From assembly GCF_022809125.1 (NCBI RefSeq), contig NZ_JALGBI010000003.1, positions 124,001-188,000 on the forward strand: DNA of 64,000 nucleotides. The letters run 5' to 3'. Made by a program: the position numbers and the translations under genes. Source of the stretch: Variovorax terrae. Lineage in GTDB: Bacteria; Pseudomonadota; Gammaproteobacteria; Burkholderiales; Burkholderiaceae_C. This document shows positions 52,203-60,580 of this stretch, piece after piece. The notes under the pieces are model-generated. The model had not been told where the DNA came from, did no database searches, and saw only the letters and a program-made list of their open reading frames with translations. Each line of letters begins with the position of its first letter. Position 1 is the stretch's first letter.

Positions 52203-53096
52203 ATGACCCCGACAAGAAAAAACCACCTCGACGCCCTCGCCGTCTCGCTGCTGTTGGCCTGCTGCGCGTTCTGGGGCTTCCAGCAGATTCTCATCAAGAC
52301 CACCGTGGGCGAGGTGCCGCCGCTGTGGCAGGCCTCGCTGCGCTTCGTGGGCGCCACCGTGCTGCTGCTGGGCTGGTGCGCCTGGCGCGGCATCCGGCTG
52401 TTCGAGCGCGACGGCACGCTGCCCGCGGGGCTGCTGGCCGGCCTGCTGTTCATGGCCGAGTTCGCGTGCATCTACCTGGGCCTGCGCGACACCACGGCCT
52501 CGCGGCTCACGGTGTTCCTCTACACCTCGCCGTTCGTGGTGGCGCTGCTGCTGCCGCGCTTCGTGCCGTCCGAGCGGCTGCGCGGCGTGCAGTGGGTGGG
52601 GCTGGTGATTGCGTTCGTGGCCGTGGCCTTCGCCTTCAGCGAGGGCTTCTCGCACACCACGGCGCGGCAAGTGCGCGGCGACGCGCTGGCGCTGGCCGCG
52701 GGCATCTTCTGGGGCCTGACCACGCTGGTGATCCGCAGCAGCAAGATGATGACCGTGAGCCCCGAGAAGACGCTGTTCTACCAGGTGGCGGTGACCGCCG
52801 CGGCCGCGCCGCTGCTGTCGCTGGCGCTGGGCGAAACCTGGTCGTTCTCGTACTCGGCCTGGGCCTGGACCTCGATCGGGCTGCAGACCGCCATTGGCGC
52901 CTTCGCCAGCTACCTGGCCTGGATGTGGATGCTGCGGCACTACCCGGCCACGCAGATGTCGTCGTTCACCTTCCTCACGCCGGTGTTCGCGCTGGTGCTG
53001 GGCGTGGCGGTGCTGGGCGAGCCGCTCACGCTGCAGCTGGTGCTGGCGCTGGCCGGCGTGGCGGCGGGTATCGTGCTGGTGAACCGCAAGGCCTGA
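52203..53096 (+). CDS. DMT-superfamily (EamA) transporter
   Basis: A 297-residue inner-membrane protein with ten predicted helices in two EamA repeats. The first repeat contains CCAFWGFQQILIKTTVGEVP and LYTSPFVVALLLP. The second contains AAGIFWGLTTLVIRSS and FTFLTPVFALVLGVAVLGEP, the usual second-repeat signature. It begins 59 bases after the MarR gene in the same direction and may belong to that transcript, in which case it could export or import a metabolite of the pathway. Substrate unknown. Confidence 0.9.
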   Translation: MTPTRKNHLDALAVSLLLACCAFWGFQQILIKTTVGEVPPLWQASLRFVGATVLLLGWCAWRGIRLFERDGTLPAGLLAGLLFMAEFACIYLGLRDTTASRLTVFLYTSPFVVALLLPRFVPSERLRGVQWVGLVIAFVAVAFAFSEGFSHTTARQVRGDALALAAGIFWGLTTLVIRSSKMMTVSPEKTLFYQVAVTAAAAPLLSLALGETWSFSYSAWAWTSIGLQTAIGAFASYLAWMWMLRHYPATQMSSFTFLTPVFALVLGVAVLGEPLTLQLVLALAGVAAGIVLVNRKA

Positions 53097-53106
53097 GCGC
53101 GCCGGC

Positions 53107-54090
53107 TCAGTCCTGCGCCTCTTGCTGGCGACCCGTTCCACCCTGGTGCCGCCGGTACATCGCCGGCGAAATGCCCACGTGCCTGACGAAGCTGCGGCGC
53201 AGCGTGTCGGCGTTGGCAAAACCGCACCGGGCCGCGACCTGCTTGGGCGCCTCCGCGCCCGCCTCCAGCAACGCGCGGGCGGCCGACACGCGCATCCTCT
53301 CAACCCATACCGCGGGCGTGCTGCCGACCTCGGCGTGGAACAGGCGCGCGAAATGCCTGGGGCTGAGGCCGGCACGCCCGGCCAGCGCATCGACCGACAG
53401 GTTCTGCGCCGGGTGGGCCGCGGCCCAGCGCTGCACCTCCTGCAGCACGGAGCGCCCGGCCACGCCGGTATGGCCGTTGCGGCTGAACTGCAGCTGCCCG
53501 CCGGGACGCTTGAAGAACATCACGAGCTGGGACGCGACGCGCGCCGCCACCTCGCGCCCGCAGTCCTCCTCGACCAGCGATAGCGCCAGGTCCAGCCCCG
53601 CGGTGACGCCTGCCGAGGTGCGCAGCCTGCCGTCGCGCACATGCAGCGCGTCCTCTTCCACCGTGATGCGCGGATAGGCCTGCTTCAAATCGTTCGCCAC
53701 CGCCCAGTGGGTCGTCACCCGCCGGCCATCAAGCAGGCCGGCAGCGGCCAGGAACAGCGCGCCGGAGCAGACCGAACCAAAGCGCCGGGCGCGCCGGGCC
53801 GTGGCGCGCAGCCATTGCACCGTCGGCTCGTTTAAAAGGGTGTTTGCAGCGTTCGGCGCGCCGGCAACCAGCAGCGTGTCCAGGCGCTCGGGCGGCCCGC
53901 CCACCACGGCGTCGGGTACCAGGCGCACGCCCGAGGAACTGCGGATCGGCGCGGAATCCCGGCCCACCACGCGCAGTGTGTAGAGCTCGCGGCCCAGCTC
54001 GGCGTTGGCCTGCGCGAACACGTCCAGCGGCCCCGACACGTCCAGCAGCTGCACGCCCGGCAGGGCCAGGATCGCGATGGTCTTGGTCAT
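53107..54090 (-). CDS. GlxA-type regulator (DJ-1/PfpI plus AraC)
   Basis: A 327-residue regulator of the GlxA family. The N-terminal DJ-1/PfpI domain (about 1-180) contains IAILALPGVQLLDVSGPLDV and the nucleophile-elbow-like GSVCSGALFLAAAGLLDG. The C-terminal AraC domain (about 220-320) has two helix-turn-helix motifs, AGLSPRHFARLFHAEVGSTP and VAARCGFANADTLRRSFVRH. The start at 54090 avoids the upstream open frame. It is divergent from the HD-domain gene, with a dyad in the spacer. Confidence 0.9.
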   Translation of the reverse strand: MTKTIAILALPGVQLLDVSGPLDVFAQANAELGRELYTLRVVGRDSAPIRSSSGVRLVPDAVVGGPPERLDTLLVAGAPNAANTLLNEPTVQWLRATARRARRFGSVCSGALFLAAAGLLDGRRVTTHWAVANDLKQAYPRITVEEDALHVRDGRLRTSAGVTAGLDLALSLVEEDCGREVAARVASQLVMFFKRPGGQLQFSRNGHTGVAGRSVLQEVQRWAAAHPAQNLSVDALAGRAGLSPRHFARLFHAEVGSTPAVWVERMRVSAARALLEAGAEAPKQVAARCGFANADTLRRSFVRHVGISPAMYRRHQGGTGRQQEAQD

Positions 54091-54142
54091 GGAATGGCTC
54101 CTGTCCACCGGTGTCGCCATCTCGCGTGAAATGGCAGAAACA

Positions 54143-54155
54143 GACGTTATACGTC
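54143..54155. promoter_or_regulatory. dyad between GlxA-type regulator and HD gene
   Basis: GACGT-TAT-ACGTC is a perfect dyad, about 55 bases from the regulator start and 62 bases from the HD gene start. It is flanked by AATGG (54130) and CCATT (54155), extending partial symmetry. Confidence 0.4.
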
Positions 54156-54216
54156 CATTGAAGACAGGCCAGTGTATCTCCAGAATCGATCGGATCACTT
54201 TGAAAGGAGCCCCGAC

Positions 54217-54858
54217 ATGAGCCTCGACCTCGATGGCATCGCCATCCCCCAAAGCCAGCTGGCGCGCGAGATCACCGAGCTGGTTCGCGACACGGCCTCG
54301 CCGCTGCTGTTCCACCATTCCAGCCGCGTCTACTACTTCGGCGCCCTGGCCGGCAAGAAGCGCGGGCTCAAGTTCGATCCCGAGCTGCTGTACTGCGGCT
54401 GCATGTTCCACGACATGGGCCTGACGCACCGGCACAGCAGCGCGTGCTGCCGCTTCGAGGTGGACGGCGCCAACGCGGCGCGCAACTTCCTGCACGGCCA
54501 CGGCATCGCGCAGCAGGACATCGACCTGGTCTGGACTGCGATCGCGCTGCACACCACGCCGGGCATTCCCGAGTTCATGCACCCCGTCATCGCGCTGGTG
54601 ACCGCGGGCGTGGAGATGGACGTGCTGGGGCTGACCTACGCCGACTACAGCGATGCCGAACGCGAGGCCGTGGTGGCCGCGCACCCGCGCGGCCCGCACT
54701 TCAAGGAAGACATCCTCCAGGCCTTCCACGATGGCATCCAGCACAAGCCGCAGACCACCTTCGGCAATGTGAAGGCCGACGTGCTGGCCGACAAGGACCC
54801 GGCGTTCCAGCCGATGAACTTCTGCAGCGTGATCCGCCGCTCGCCGTGGCCGGGCTGA
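54217..54858 (+). CDS. HD-domain hydrolase, cyanamide hydratase-like
   Basis: A 213-residue metal-dependent HD-domain protein. The signature FHHSSRVYYFGALAG (about residues 33-47), then LLYCGCMFHDMGLT with the HD pair (about 57-70) and AIALHTTPGIPEF (about 110), matches the cyanamide hydratase/Ddi2-like branch of the HD superfamily. AAAGGAGC precedes ATG 54217. It is divergent from a GlxA-type regulator, which probably induces it. Activity on cyanamide or another nitrile-like or amide compound is a family inference. Confidence 0.85.
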   Translation: MSLDLDGIAIPQSQLAREITELVRDTASPLLFHHSSRVYYFGALAGKKRGLKFDPELLYCGCMFHDMGLTHRHSSACCRFEVDGANAARNFLHGHGIAQQDIDLVWTAIALHTTPGIPEFMHPVIALVTAGVEMDVLGLTYADYSDAEREAVVAAHPRGPHFKEDILQAFHDGIQHKPQTTFGNVKADVLADKDPAFQPMNFCSVIRRSPWPG

Positions 54859-54864
54859 GCGCGG

Positions 54865-55770
54865 TCAGCCGACGGCGTCCAGGCGCAGCTCGCGCGCCAG
54901 GTCGATGAGCGCGCGCAACCGCGCGGGCACGAAGCGGTGGCCCGAGTAGTAGAGCCTGAGGCCGCCGAACGATGGGCACCACGAGGCCAGCACCGGCACC
55001 AGCGCACCGGAGGCCAGTTCTTCCTCGATGAACCACTCGGAGATGAAGCCGATGCCGAGCCCGAGCAGCACCGCCTGCCTGATGGCCGGCAACTCGTTGA
55101 ACGCCAGGCGCACGGGCAGGTCCATCTGCAGCTTCTGGCCCTTGCGCTCCAGCTCCCAGTGGTAGATGCCGCCGTGCGACAGGCGCATGCCGATGCTCTG
55201 GTGCCGGAGCAGGTCGCGCGGATGCCGGGGCGTGCCGTGGCGCTGCAGGTACTCGGGCGTGGCCACCACGAGCATGCGGATGTCGCGCGAGAGCGGCACC
55301 GCGATCATGTCCTGCGGCACGGACTCGGCGAGACGGATGCCCGCGTCGAAGCCTTCGGCCACGATGTCGATCATGCGCGACTCGCTCACGAGGTCGATGC
55401 GCACCTGCGGGTGGCGCTGCGCGTACTCACTGAACAAAGGCTCCAGCAGCAGGAAAGCCGCGCCCTGCGGCGCGTTGATGCGCAGCGTGCCGCTGGGCAC
55501 GCCGGGGCCGGTGGCGGCCTCTTCGCCGGCGCTCTGGATTTCGGCCAGCGCCGGCGCGATGCGCTCGACATAGCGCTGCCCCGCATCGGTGAGCGCCACG
55601 CTGCGCGTGGAGCGGTTGAACAGGCGCACCTTCAGGCGCGCCTCCAGCCCGGCCACGGCGCTGCTCACGGCCGTGGTGGACATGCCGAGCGCCAGCGCCG
55701 CGCCGCGAAAGCTGCGCCGGCGCGCGACGGCCAGAACCACTTCGAGCTCGGTCATTCCGGTGCGGTGCAT
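54865..55770 (-). CDS. LysR-family transcriptional regulator
   Basis: A 301-residue LysR regulator of the CrgA-like subgroup. The helix-turn-helix [20 protein letters not shown] with [20 protein letters not shown] is followed by an effector domain at about 90-295 with [20 protein letters not shown]. It ends six bases after the HD gene (tail to tail) and is divergent from an aldehyde dehydrogenase gene. An eight-base inverted repeat in the spacer is a candidate site, so it likely controls that dehydrogenase. An internal Met at 55755 is an alternative start. Confidence 0.9.
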   Translation of the reverse strand: MHRTGMTELEVVLAVARRRSFRGAALALGMSTTAVSSAVAGLEARLKVRLFNRSTRSVALTDAGQRYVERIAPALAEIQSAGEEAATGPGVPSGTLRINAPQGAAFLLLEPLFSEYAQRHPQVRIDLVSESRMIDIVAEGFDAGIRLAESVPQDMIAVPLSRDIRMLVVATPEYLQRHGTPRHPRDLLRHQSIGMRLSHGGIYHWELERKGQKLQMDLPVRLAFNELPAIRQAVLLGLGIGFISEWFIEEELASGALVPVLASWCPSFGGLRLYYSGHRFVPARLRALIDLARELRLDAVG

Positions 55771-55780
55771 GGATTGTCCT

Positions 55781-55831
55781 GATTTCTGGGATATGCCATC
55801 CGCCATTAGACGGCTTATCAGAACAGAAATC
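55781..55831. promoter_or_regulatory. inverted repeat in LysR/aldehyde dehydrogenase spacer
   Basis: GATTTCTG (55781-55788) and CAGAAATC (55824-55831) are perfect inverted arms 35 bases apart. They could be distant LysR half-sites. The 102-base spacer is otherwise without features. Confidence 0.4.
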
Positions 55832-55872
55832 CATTCCTAGACTGCGTGCATCCCATCACGAAAGGAATCGAC

Positions 55873-57303
55873 ATGCAACGCATCGAGCAGCTCTACATCA
55901 ACGGCGAATTCGTCACGCCGCACGGCCAGGAATGGTTCGACCTGCACAACCCGAGCACCGAACAGGTCATCGGCCAGGTGCGCCTGGGCGACGAGCAGGA
56001 CGCGCGGCGCGCCATCGCGGCGGCCAAGGCGGCGTTCCCCGCCTGGTCGCGCACGACGCGCGAGGAACGCATTGCCGCCCTGCAGCGCATGCAGCAGGCC
56101 ATCGCCGCGCGCGAGGACGACCTGCTGGAGGCCATCGTGGCCGAGTACGGCGCGCCGTCGGTGCGCGGACGCTGGATGGCGACCTATCCGGCCGACGTCA
56201 TCGCCCAGGCCATCGAGGCGCTGCAATCCTTCGCGTTCGAGGAGCAGGCCGGCAGCGCGCGGGTGATGCTGACGCCGATCGGTGTGGCCGGCCTGATCAC
56301 CCCGTGGAACAGCAACGCGGGCTTCATCTGCAACAAGCTCGCCACCGCGCTGGCGGCGGGCTGCACCGCCGTCATCAAGCCCAGCGAGATGAGCGCGATG
56401 CAGACGCAGATCGTGGCCGAGGCGCTGCACGCAGCCGGCCTGCCCCCGGGCGTGTTCAACATCGTCAATGGCCGCGGCGACGTGGTGGGCGAGGAGATCG
56501 CGCGCCATCCCGACATCGCCAAGATCTCGTTCACCGGCTCCTCCGCCGTGGGCCAGCACCTGGTGAGCGCCGGCGCCGCCACCCTGAAGCGCGTGACGCT
56601 GGAGCTGGGCGGCAAGTCGCCCACGGTGGTGCTCGACGACGCGGACTTCACGGCCGTCATGCCGCTCGTGCTGCAGGCCGGGTTCATGAACAGCGGGCAG
56701 GCCTGCATCGCGGGCACGCGCATCCTGGTGCCGCGCCATCGGCTGGCCGAGTTCGAGCAGGCGGCGAAGGAGGCGGTGTCGCACGTCAAGGCCGGCGACC
56801 CGCGCGAGCCCGGCACCGACATCGGCCCGATGGTGAGCGCGAAGCAATGGGAGCGCGTGCAAAGCTACATCCGCATCGGCCAGGAAGAAGGCGCGACGCT
56901 GCTGGCCGGCGGCGCGGGGCGGCCGCAGGGCCTGGACACGGGCTGGTTCGTGAAGCCCACGATCTTCACCCGCGCGACCAACCAGATGCGCATTGCGCGC
57001 GAAGAGATCTTCGGCCCCGTGCTCACCGTCATCGCCTACGACGACGAGGCCGACGCGGTCGCCATCGCCAACGACACGCGCTACGGCCTGAGCGCCCTGG
57101 TGCTCGGCGCGGACCCGGCGCGCTGCGAGCGCGTGGCGCGCCAGATCGACGCGGGCCGCGTGCTCATCAACACCCTGGCCCATGAGCCGCGCGCGCCGTT
57201 CGGCGGCTTCAAGCATTCGGGGCTGGGGCGCGAGATGGGCCGCTGGGGACTCAGTGCCTACCTGGAGCCCAAGACGCTGCTGGCGGCGCCGTCCGCGCCG
57301 TGA
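55873..57303 (+). CDS. NAD(P)-dependent aldehyde dehydrogenase
   Basis: A 476-residue aldehyde dehydrogenase. The cofactor region contains TPIGVAGLITPWNSNAGFIC and KPSEMSAMQTQIVAEAL. The catalytic Glu is in VTLELGGKSPTVV (about residue 252) and the catalytic Cys in MNSGQACIAGTRIL (about 283). REEIFGPVLTVI completes the fold. Start 55873 has AAAGGAATC upstream. It is divergent from a LysR gene. The substrate aldehyde cannot be deduced; the FxC..CIAGTR pattern is closest to general DhaS-like dehydrogenases. Confidence 0.92.
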   Translation: MQRIEQLYINGEFVTPHGQEWFDLHNPSTEQVIGQVRLGDEQDARRAIAAAKAAFPAWSRTTREERIAALQRMQQAIAAREDDLLEAIVAEYGAPSVRGRWMATYPADVIAQAIEALQSFAFEEQAGSARVMLTPIGVAGLITPWNSNAGFICNKLATALAAGCTAVIKPSEMSAMQTQIVAEALHAAGLPPGVFNIVNGRGDVVGEEIARHPDIAKISFTGSSAVGQHLVSAGAATLKRVTLELGGKSPTVVLDDADFTAVMPLVLQAGFMNSGQACIAGTRILVPRHRLAEFEQAAKEAVSHVKAGDPREPGTDIGPMVSAKQWERVQSYIRIGQEEGATLLAGGAGRPQGLDTGWFVKPTIFTRATNQMRIAREEIFGPVLTVIAYDDEADAVAIANDTRYGLSALVLGADPARCERVARQIDAGRVLINTLAHEPRAPFGGFKHSGLGREMGRWGLSAYLEPKTLLAAPSAP

Positions 57304-57327
57304 CGCAGAAATGCAGCGCCCGCCGGC

Positions 57328-59433
57328 TCAGGCCGCCGCGCCCAGCCGCTCGCGCGCCAGCGCCACGTACCAGCCCAGGCAGCCGGGGTTGGCCATGGCG
57401 TCCTGGTTGACCACCTTCTCCAGCGGCTGGCCGAGCAGCAGCTTCTTGATCGGCAGCTCCTGCTTCTTGCCCGAGAGCGTGCGCGGAATCTCGGCCACCG
57501 GGTAGATCTGGTCGGGCACGAAGCGCGGCGACAGCGCGGTGCGGATGGCGCCGTTGAGGCGCGCGCGCAGGGCATCGTCCAGCACCGCGCCCTCGCGCAG
57601 CACCACGAACAGCGGCATCCAGCTCTCGCGGCCCAGGTATTCCAGGTCCACCACCAGGCTGTCCAGCACCTCGGGCAAGGCCTCCACCGCGCTGTACAGC
57701 TCGCTGGTGCCCATGCGCAGGCCGTGGCGGTTGATGGTGGCGTCGCTGCGGCCGTAGATGATGCAGCCGCCGGCAGACGTGACCTTGAGCCAGTCGCCGT
57801 GGCGCCAGACGTTGGGGTACATGTCGAAGTAGCTCGACAGGTAGCGTTTGTGGCCTTCGTCGCCCCAGAAGTACAGCGGCATCGACGGAATCGGCCGCGT
57901 GCACACCAGCTCGCCCACCTCGCCGACCACGGGCTGGCCCTGCTCGTTCCAGGCCTCGACGGCGCAGCCCAGCAGCCGGCACTGCATCTCGCCAGGCACC
58001 TGGGGCAGCTCGCGGTTGCCGCCGATGAAAGCACCCGCAAAGTCGGTGCCGCCCGAGATGTTGCACCACCAGATGTCGCCCCCACGCTCCCCCACTGCGT
58101 GTGGGTCGCTGTCCCCCGAGGGGGCCGCATCCGCCTTGGGGCGGCCCGGCGGCGGATGGTCGTCGGTTGGCCTCAGCCTGCGGAACTGCTCGGTGCCCCA
58201 GCGCTGCGCCTCTTCACTGAGCGGCGAGCCGGTGGTGCCGAGCGCGCGCACGGTCTTCAGGCCCGGCAGCGCGGCCAGGTCCACGCCGGCCTTCATGCAG
58301 TTGGCGAAGAAGGCCGCGCCGGCGCCGAAGAAGGTGACGCCGAGTTCGGCACCGAAGCGCCACAGCGTGGTCCAGTCGGGCCGGTCCTTGGGGCCGCCGG
58401 GGTTGCCGTCGAACAGGCAGCAGGTGGTGCCGTTGAGCAGGCCGCTCATCTGCGCGTTCCACATCACCCAGCCGGTAGAGCTGTACCAGTGGTAGCGCTC
58501 GCCCCAGGAGTTGGGGTGGTAGCTGCAGCCCACGTCGTTGTGCAGCACCTTGAGCGCCAGCGCCACCACGAGGGTGCCGCCATGGCCGTGCACGATGGGC
58601 TTGGGCAGGCCGGTGGTGCCGCTGGAGTAGACGATCCACAGCGGATGGTCGAACGGCAGCCAGAGTGGCTCGAAAGCTGCTGTTTCGGCATCATTTCGGG
58701 CCAATGTCCTCGCCAGATGGTCTTTGTTTGCTATCGAATCGAGAGCATCGAGCGGTACGCCCAGGTTCTCGTGCACCACCAGGTGCTGCACGCTGGGCAG
58801 CGCCGCGCAGAGCTCGGCCACCACGCCGGTGCGGTCGAAATCGCGCCCGCCGTAGGTCACGCCGTCGCAGGCGATCAGCACCTTGGGCTCGATCTGGCGG
58901 AAGCGGTCGAGCACCGCCGCCGTGCCCATGTCGGGCGCGCAGATGCTCCACACGCACCCTAAGCTCACCGAGGCGAGGAAGGCCACCATGGCCTCGGGAA
59001 TGTTGGGCAGGTAGGCCGCCACACGGTCGCCCGGCTGCAGGCCCTGCGCCTTCAGGTGCAGCGCGAGCGAGGCCACCTGGCGCCGCAGCTCGGGCCAGGA
59101 CAGCTCACTGTGCTGCCCCTTCTCGTTGCGGCCGATCAGGGCGGCAAAGCCCGCCGCGTGCGCCGGCGCCACATGGCGGAACACCTGGCGCGCGTAGTTC
59201 ACCTGCGCGCCGGGAAACCACTGCGCGCCCGGCATGCGCTCGTCGGCCAGCACGGCGCTGTGCGGCGTGGGCGACTGCAGTTTGAAGTAGTCCCAGATGC
59301 TTTGCCAGAAGGCGTCGAGGTCGCTCACCGACCAGCGCCACAGCGCGTCGTAGCTGTCGAAGTGCAGGCCGTGTTCGGCCTTCAGCCAGTCCTGGTAGAG
59401 GCGGATCTGGGGAATGTGCGGAGGAGTCGGCAT
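57328..59433 (-). CDS. acetoacetyl-CoA synthetase with two repeat-encoded insertions
   Basis: A 701-residue acetoacetate-CoA ligase of the ANL superfamily. The AMP-binding P-loop is WIVYSSGTTGLPKPIVHGHG (about 267). ISGGTDFAGAFIGGN (about 458), the GDWLKVTSAGG hinge region and the C-terminal GKKQELPIKKLLLG catalytic lysine region are present. Two segments are foreign to the family. Residues about 228-252 are a family 1 repeat (DSIANKDHLARTLARNDAE). Residues about 428-452 are a family 2 repeat (DDHPPPGRPKADAAPSGDSD). The frame is intact through both. Downstream of the aldehyde dehydrogenase, convergent. Confidence 0.9.
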   Translation of the reverse strand: MPTPPHIPQIRLYQDWLKAEHGLHFDSYDALWRWSVSDLDAFWQSIWDYFKLQSPTPHSAVLADERMPGAQWFPGAQVNYARQVFRHVAPAHAAGFAALIGRNEKGQHSELSWPELRRQVASLALHLKAQGLQPGDRVAAYLPNIPEAMVAFLASVSLGCVWSICAPDMGTAAVLDRFRQIEPKVLIACDGVTYGGRDFDRTGVVAELCAALPSVQHLVVHENLGVPLDALDSIANKDHLARTLARNDAETAAFEPLWLPFDHPLWIVYSSGTTGLPKPIVHGHGGTLVVALALKVLHNDVGCSYHPNSWGERYHWYSSTGWVMWNAQMSGLLNGTTCCLFDGNPGGPKDRPDWTTLWRFGAELGVTFFGAGAAFFANCMKAGVDLAALPGLKTVRALGTTGSPLSEEAQRWGTEQFRRLRPTDDHPPPGRPKADAAPSGDSDPHAVGERGGDIWWCNISGGTDFAGAFIGGNRELPQVPGEMQCRLLGCAVEAWNEQGQPVVGEVGELVCTRPIPSMPLYFWGDEGHKRYLSSYFDMYPNVWRHGDWLKVTSAGGCIIYGRSDATINRHGLRMGTSELYSAVEALPEVLDSLVVDLEYLGRESWMPLFVVLREGAVLDDALRARLNGAIRTALSPRFVPDQIYPVAEIPRTLSGKKQELPIKKLLLGQPLEKVVNQDAMANPGCLGWYVALARERLGAAA
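58078..58149. repeat. family 2 repeat in frame inside acetoacetyl-CoA synthetase
   Basis: A 72-bp copy, in the opposite orientation to the recQ copy relative to the + strand, containing GCCCCCACGCTCCCCCACTG, then CCCCCGAGGGGGCCGCATCC. Nearly the whole length matches the recQ copy after reverse complementing. Confidence 0.8.
58676..58750. repeat. family 1 repeat, copy E, in frame inside acetoacetyl-CoA synthetase
   Basis: Tail with TCATTTCGGGCCAATGTCCT, centre CGCCAGATGGTC, head TTGCTATCGAATCGAGAGCAT. The layout matches copy A (tail to head on the + strand). Confidence 0.7.
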
Positions 59434-59563
59434 GGCGCGGGATCGGACCGGGAGTTGCGTCGTTGCTTTCGACGCTACAGGGGAAAACCGCCGCCCACCA
59501 TAGGGACCTTCCCAATCCCCCGGGACCGCGCCATGGCGCGGCGCCCCCTTGCCCCGCCCGCGC

Positions 59564-60535
59564 TCAGTCGAACTTGAGCCCGGTCTCCTTGGCGATGCGG
59601 CGGTACAGGCGCAGGTCGCTGCCCACCCGGCGCGCCAGGTCGTCGGCGGGGCCCGCCACGGGCGACATGCCGAGGTCTGCGAGGCGCCGGCGCACCGCGT
59701 CCTCCTTCACCAGCTCGCCCACGGCCTGGCTCAGCCGCGCCACCACCTCGGCCGGCGTGCCCACGGGCGCGAACAGGCCCAGCCACGACACCTGCTCGTA
59801 GCCCGGCAGGCCGGCCTCGGCGACGGTGGGCGTGTCGGGAAAGCGCGGGTCGCGGCGCGTGTCGGTCACGGCCAGCAGCCGCACCTTGCCCGCATCGACG
59901 TAGGGCTTGACGGCGCCGTCCATCGTCATGTCGAGCCGGCCGCCGGCCACGTCCTGCACCGCCAGCGAGGTGGAGCGGTACGGGATGTGGGTCATGGTAA
60001 TGCCCGTCATCTGCCTGAGCCACTCGCCCGCGAAGTGCACGCCGCTGCCCGCGCCCGCGCTGCCGTAGTTGACGCGGCCGGGGTGCTTGCGCGCGTAGTC
60101 GATGAACTCGCCCAGGCTCTTCACGGGCAGCGCGGGGTTGACCACGATGGACAGGCCGTAGGTGGCGATGGTGCGCACAGGCACCAAGTCCTTCTCCGGG
60201 TCGTAGCTGGCCGCCGGGTCGACGACGGGCAGGATGGCGTAGCTCGCGTTGCTCAGGTACAGCGTGTAGCCGTCCTTGGGCGCCTTGACTGCCACCTCGG
60301 TGCCGAGCTTGGTGCCGGCGCCGGGCCGGTTCTCGATGACGAAGGGCTGGCCCAGCAGCTGGCCCAGGCGCTCGGTTACCACGCGGGCGCCGATGTCGGT
60401 CACGCCGCCTGCGGGGAAGGGCACGATCACGCGCACCGGCTTGAGGGGGTAGCCCGGCTGCGCCTGGACGCCGCACGCGGCGAGGCCCAGGCACAGGGCG
60501 ATGAGGTATTTCTTCTTGGTACTGACGATGTTCAT
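59564..60535 (-). CDS. Bug/TctC-family solute receptor, possible lipoprotein
   Basis: A 323-residue TctC-type receptor. The N-terminus KKKYLIALCLGLAACGVQAQ contains a signal peptide with a lipobox-like LAAC, so it may be a lipoprotein. The mature region has VRVIVPFPAGGVTDIGARVV, then VIENRPGAGTKLG, with MTHIPYRSTSLAVQDVAGGR in the middle. It is the last gene of an operon with aldehyde dehydrogenase, DapA-family and OCD-family genes, so it likely binds the substrate of that pathway. Confidence 0.9.
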   Translation of the reverse strand: MNIVSTKKKYLIALCLGLAACGVQAQPGYPLKPVRVIVPFPAGGVTDIGARVVTERLGQLLGQPFVIENRPGAGTKLGTEVAVKAPKDGYTLYLSNASYAILPVVDPAASYDPEKDLVPVRTIATYGLSIVVNPALPVKSLGEFIDYARKHPGRVNYGSAGAGSGVHFAGEWLRQMTGITMTHIPYRSTSLAVQDVAGGRLDMTMDGAVKPYVDAGKVRLLAVTDTRRDPRFPDTPTVAEAGLPGYEQVSWLGLFAPVGTPAEVVARLSQAVGELVKEDAVRRRLADLGMSPVAGPADDLARRVGSDLRLYRRIAKETGLKFD

Positions 60536-60580
60536 GGTCTGTGTCTCCTGATGCAGTGTCTGTCTCCGGGTCCGGGCGCG

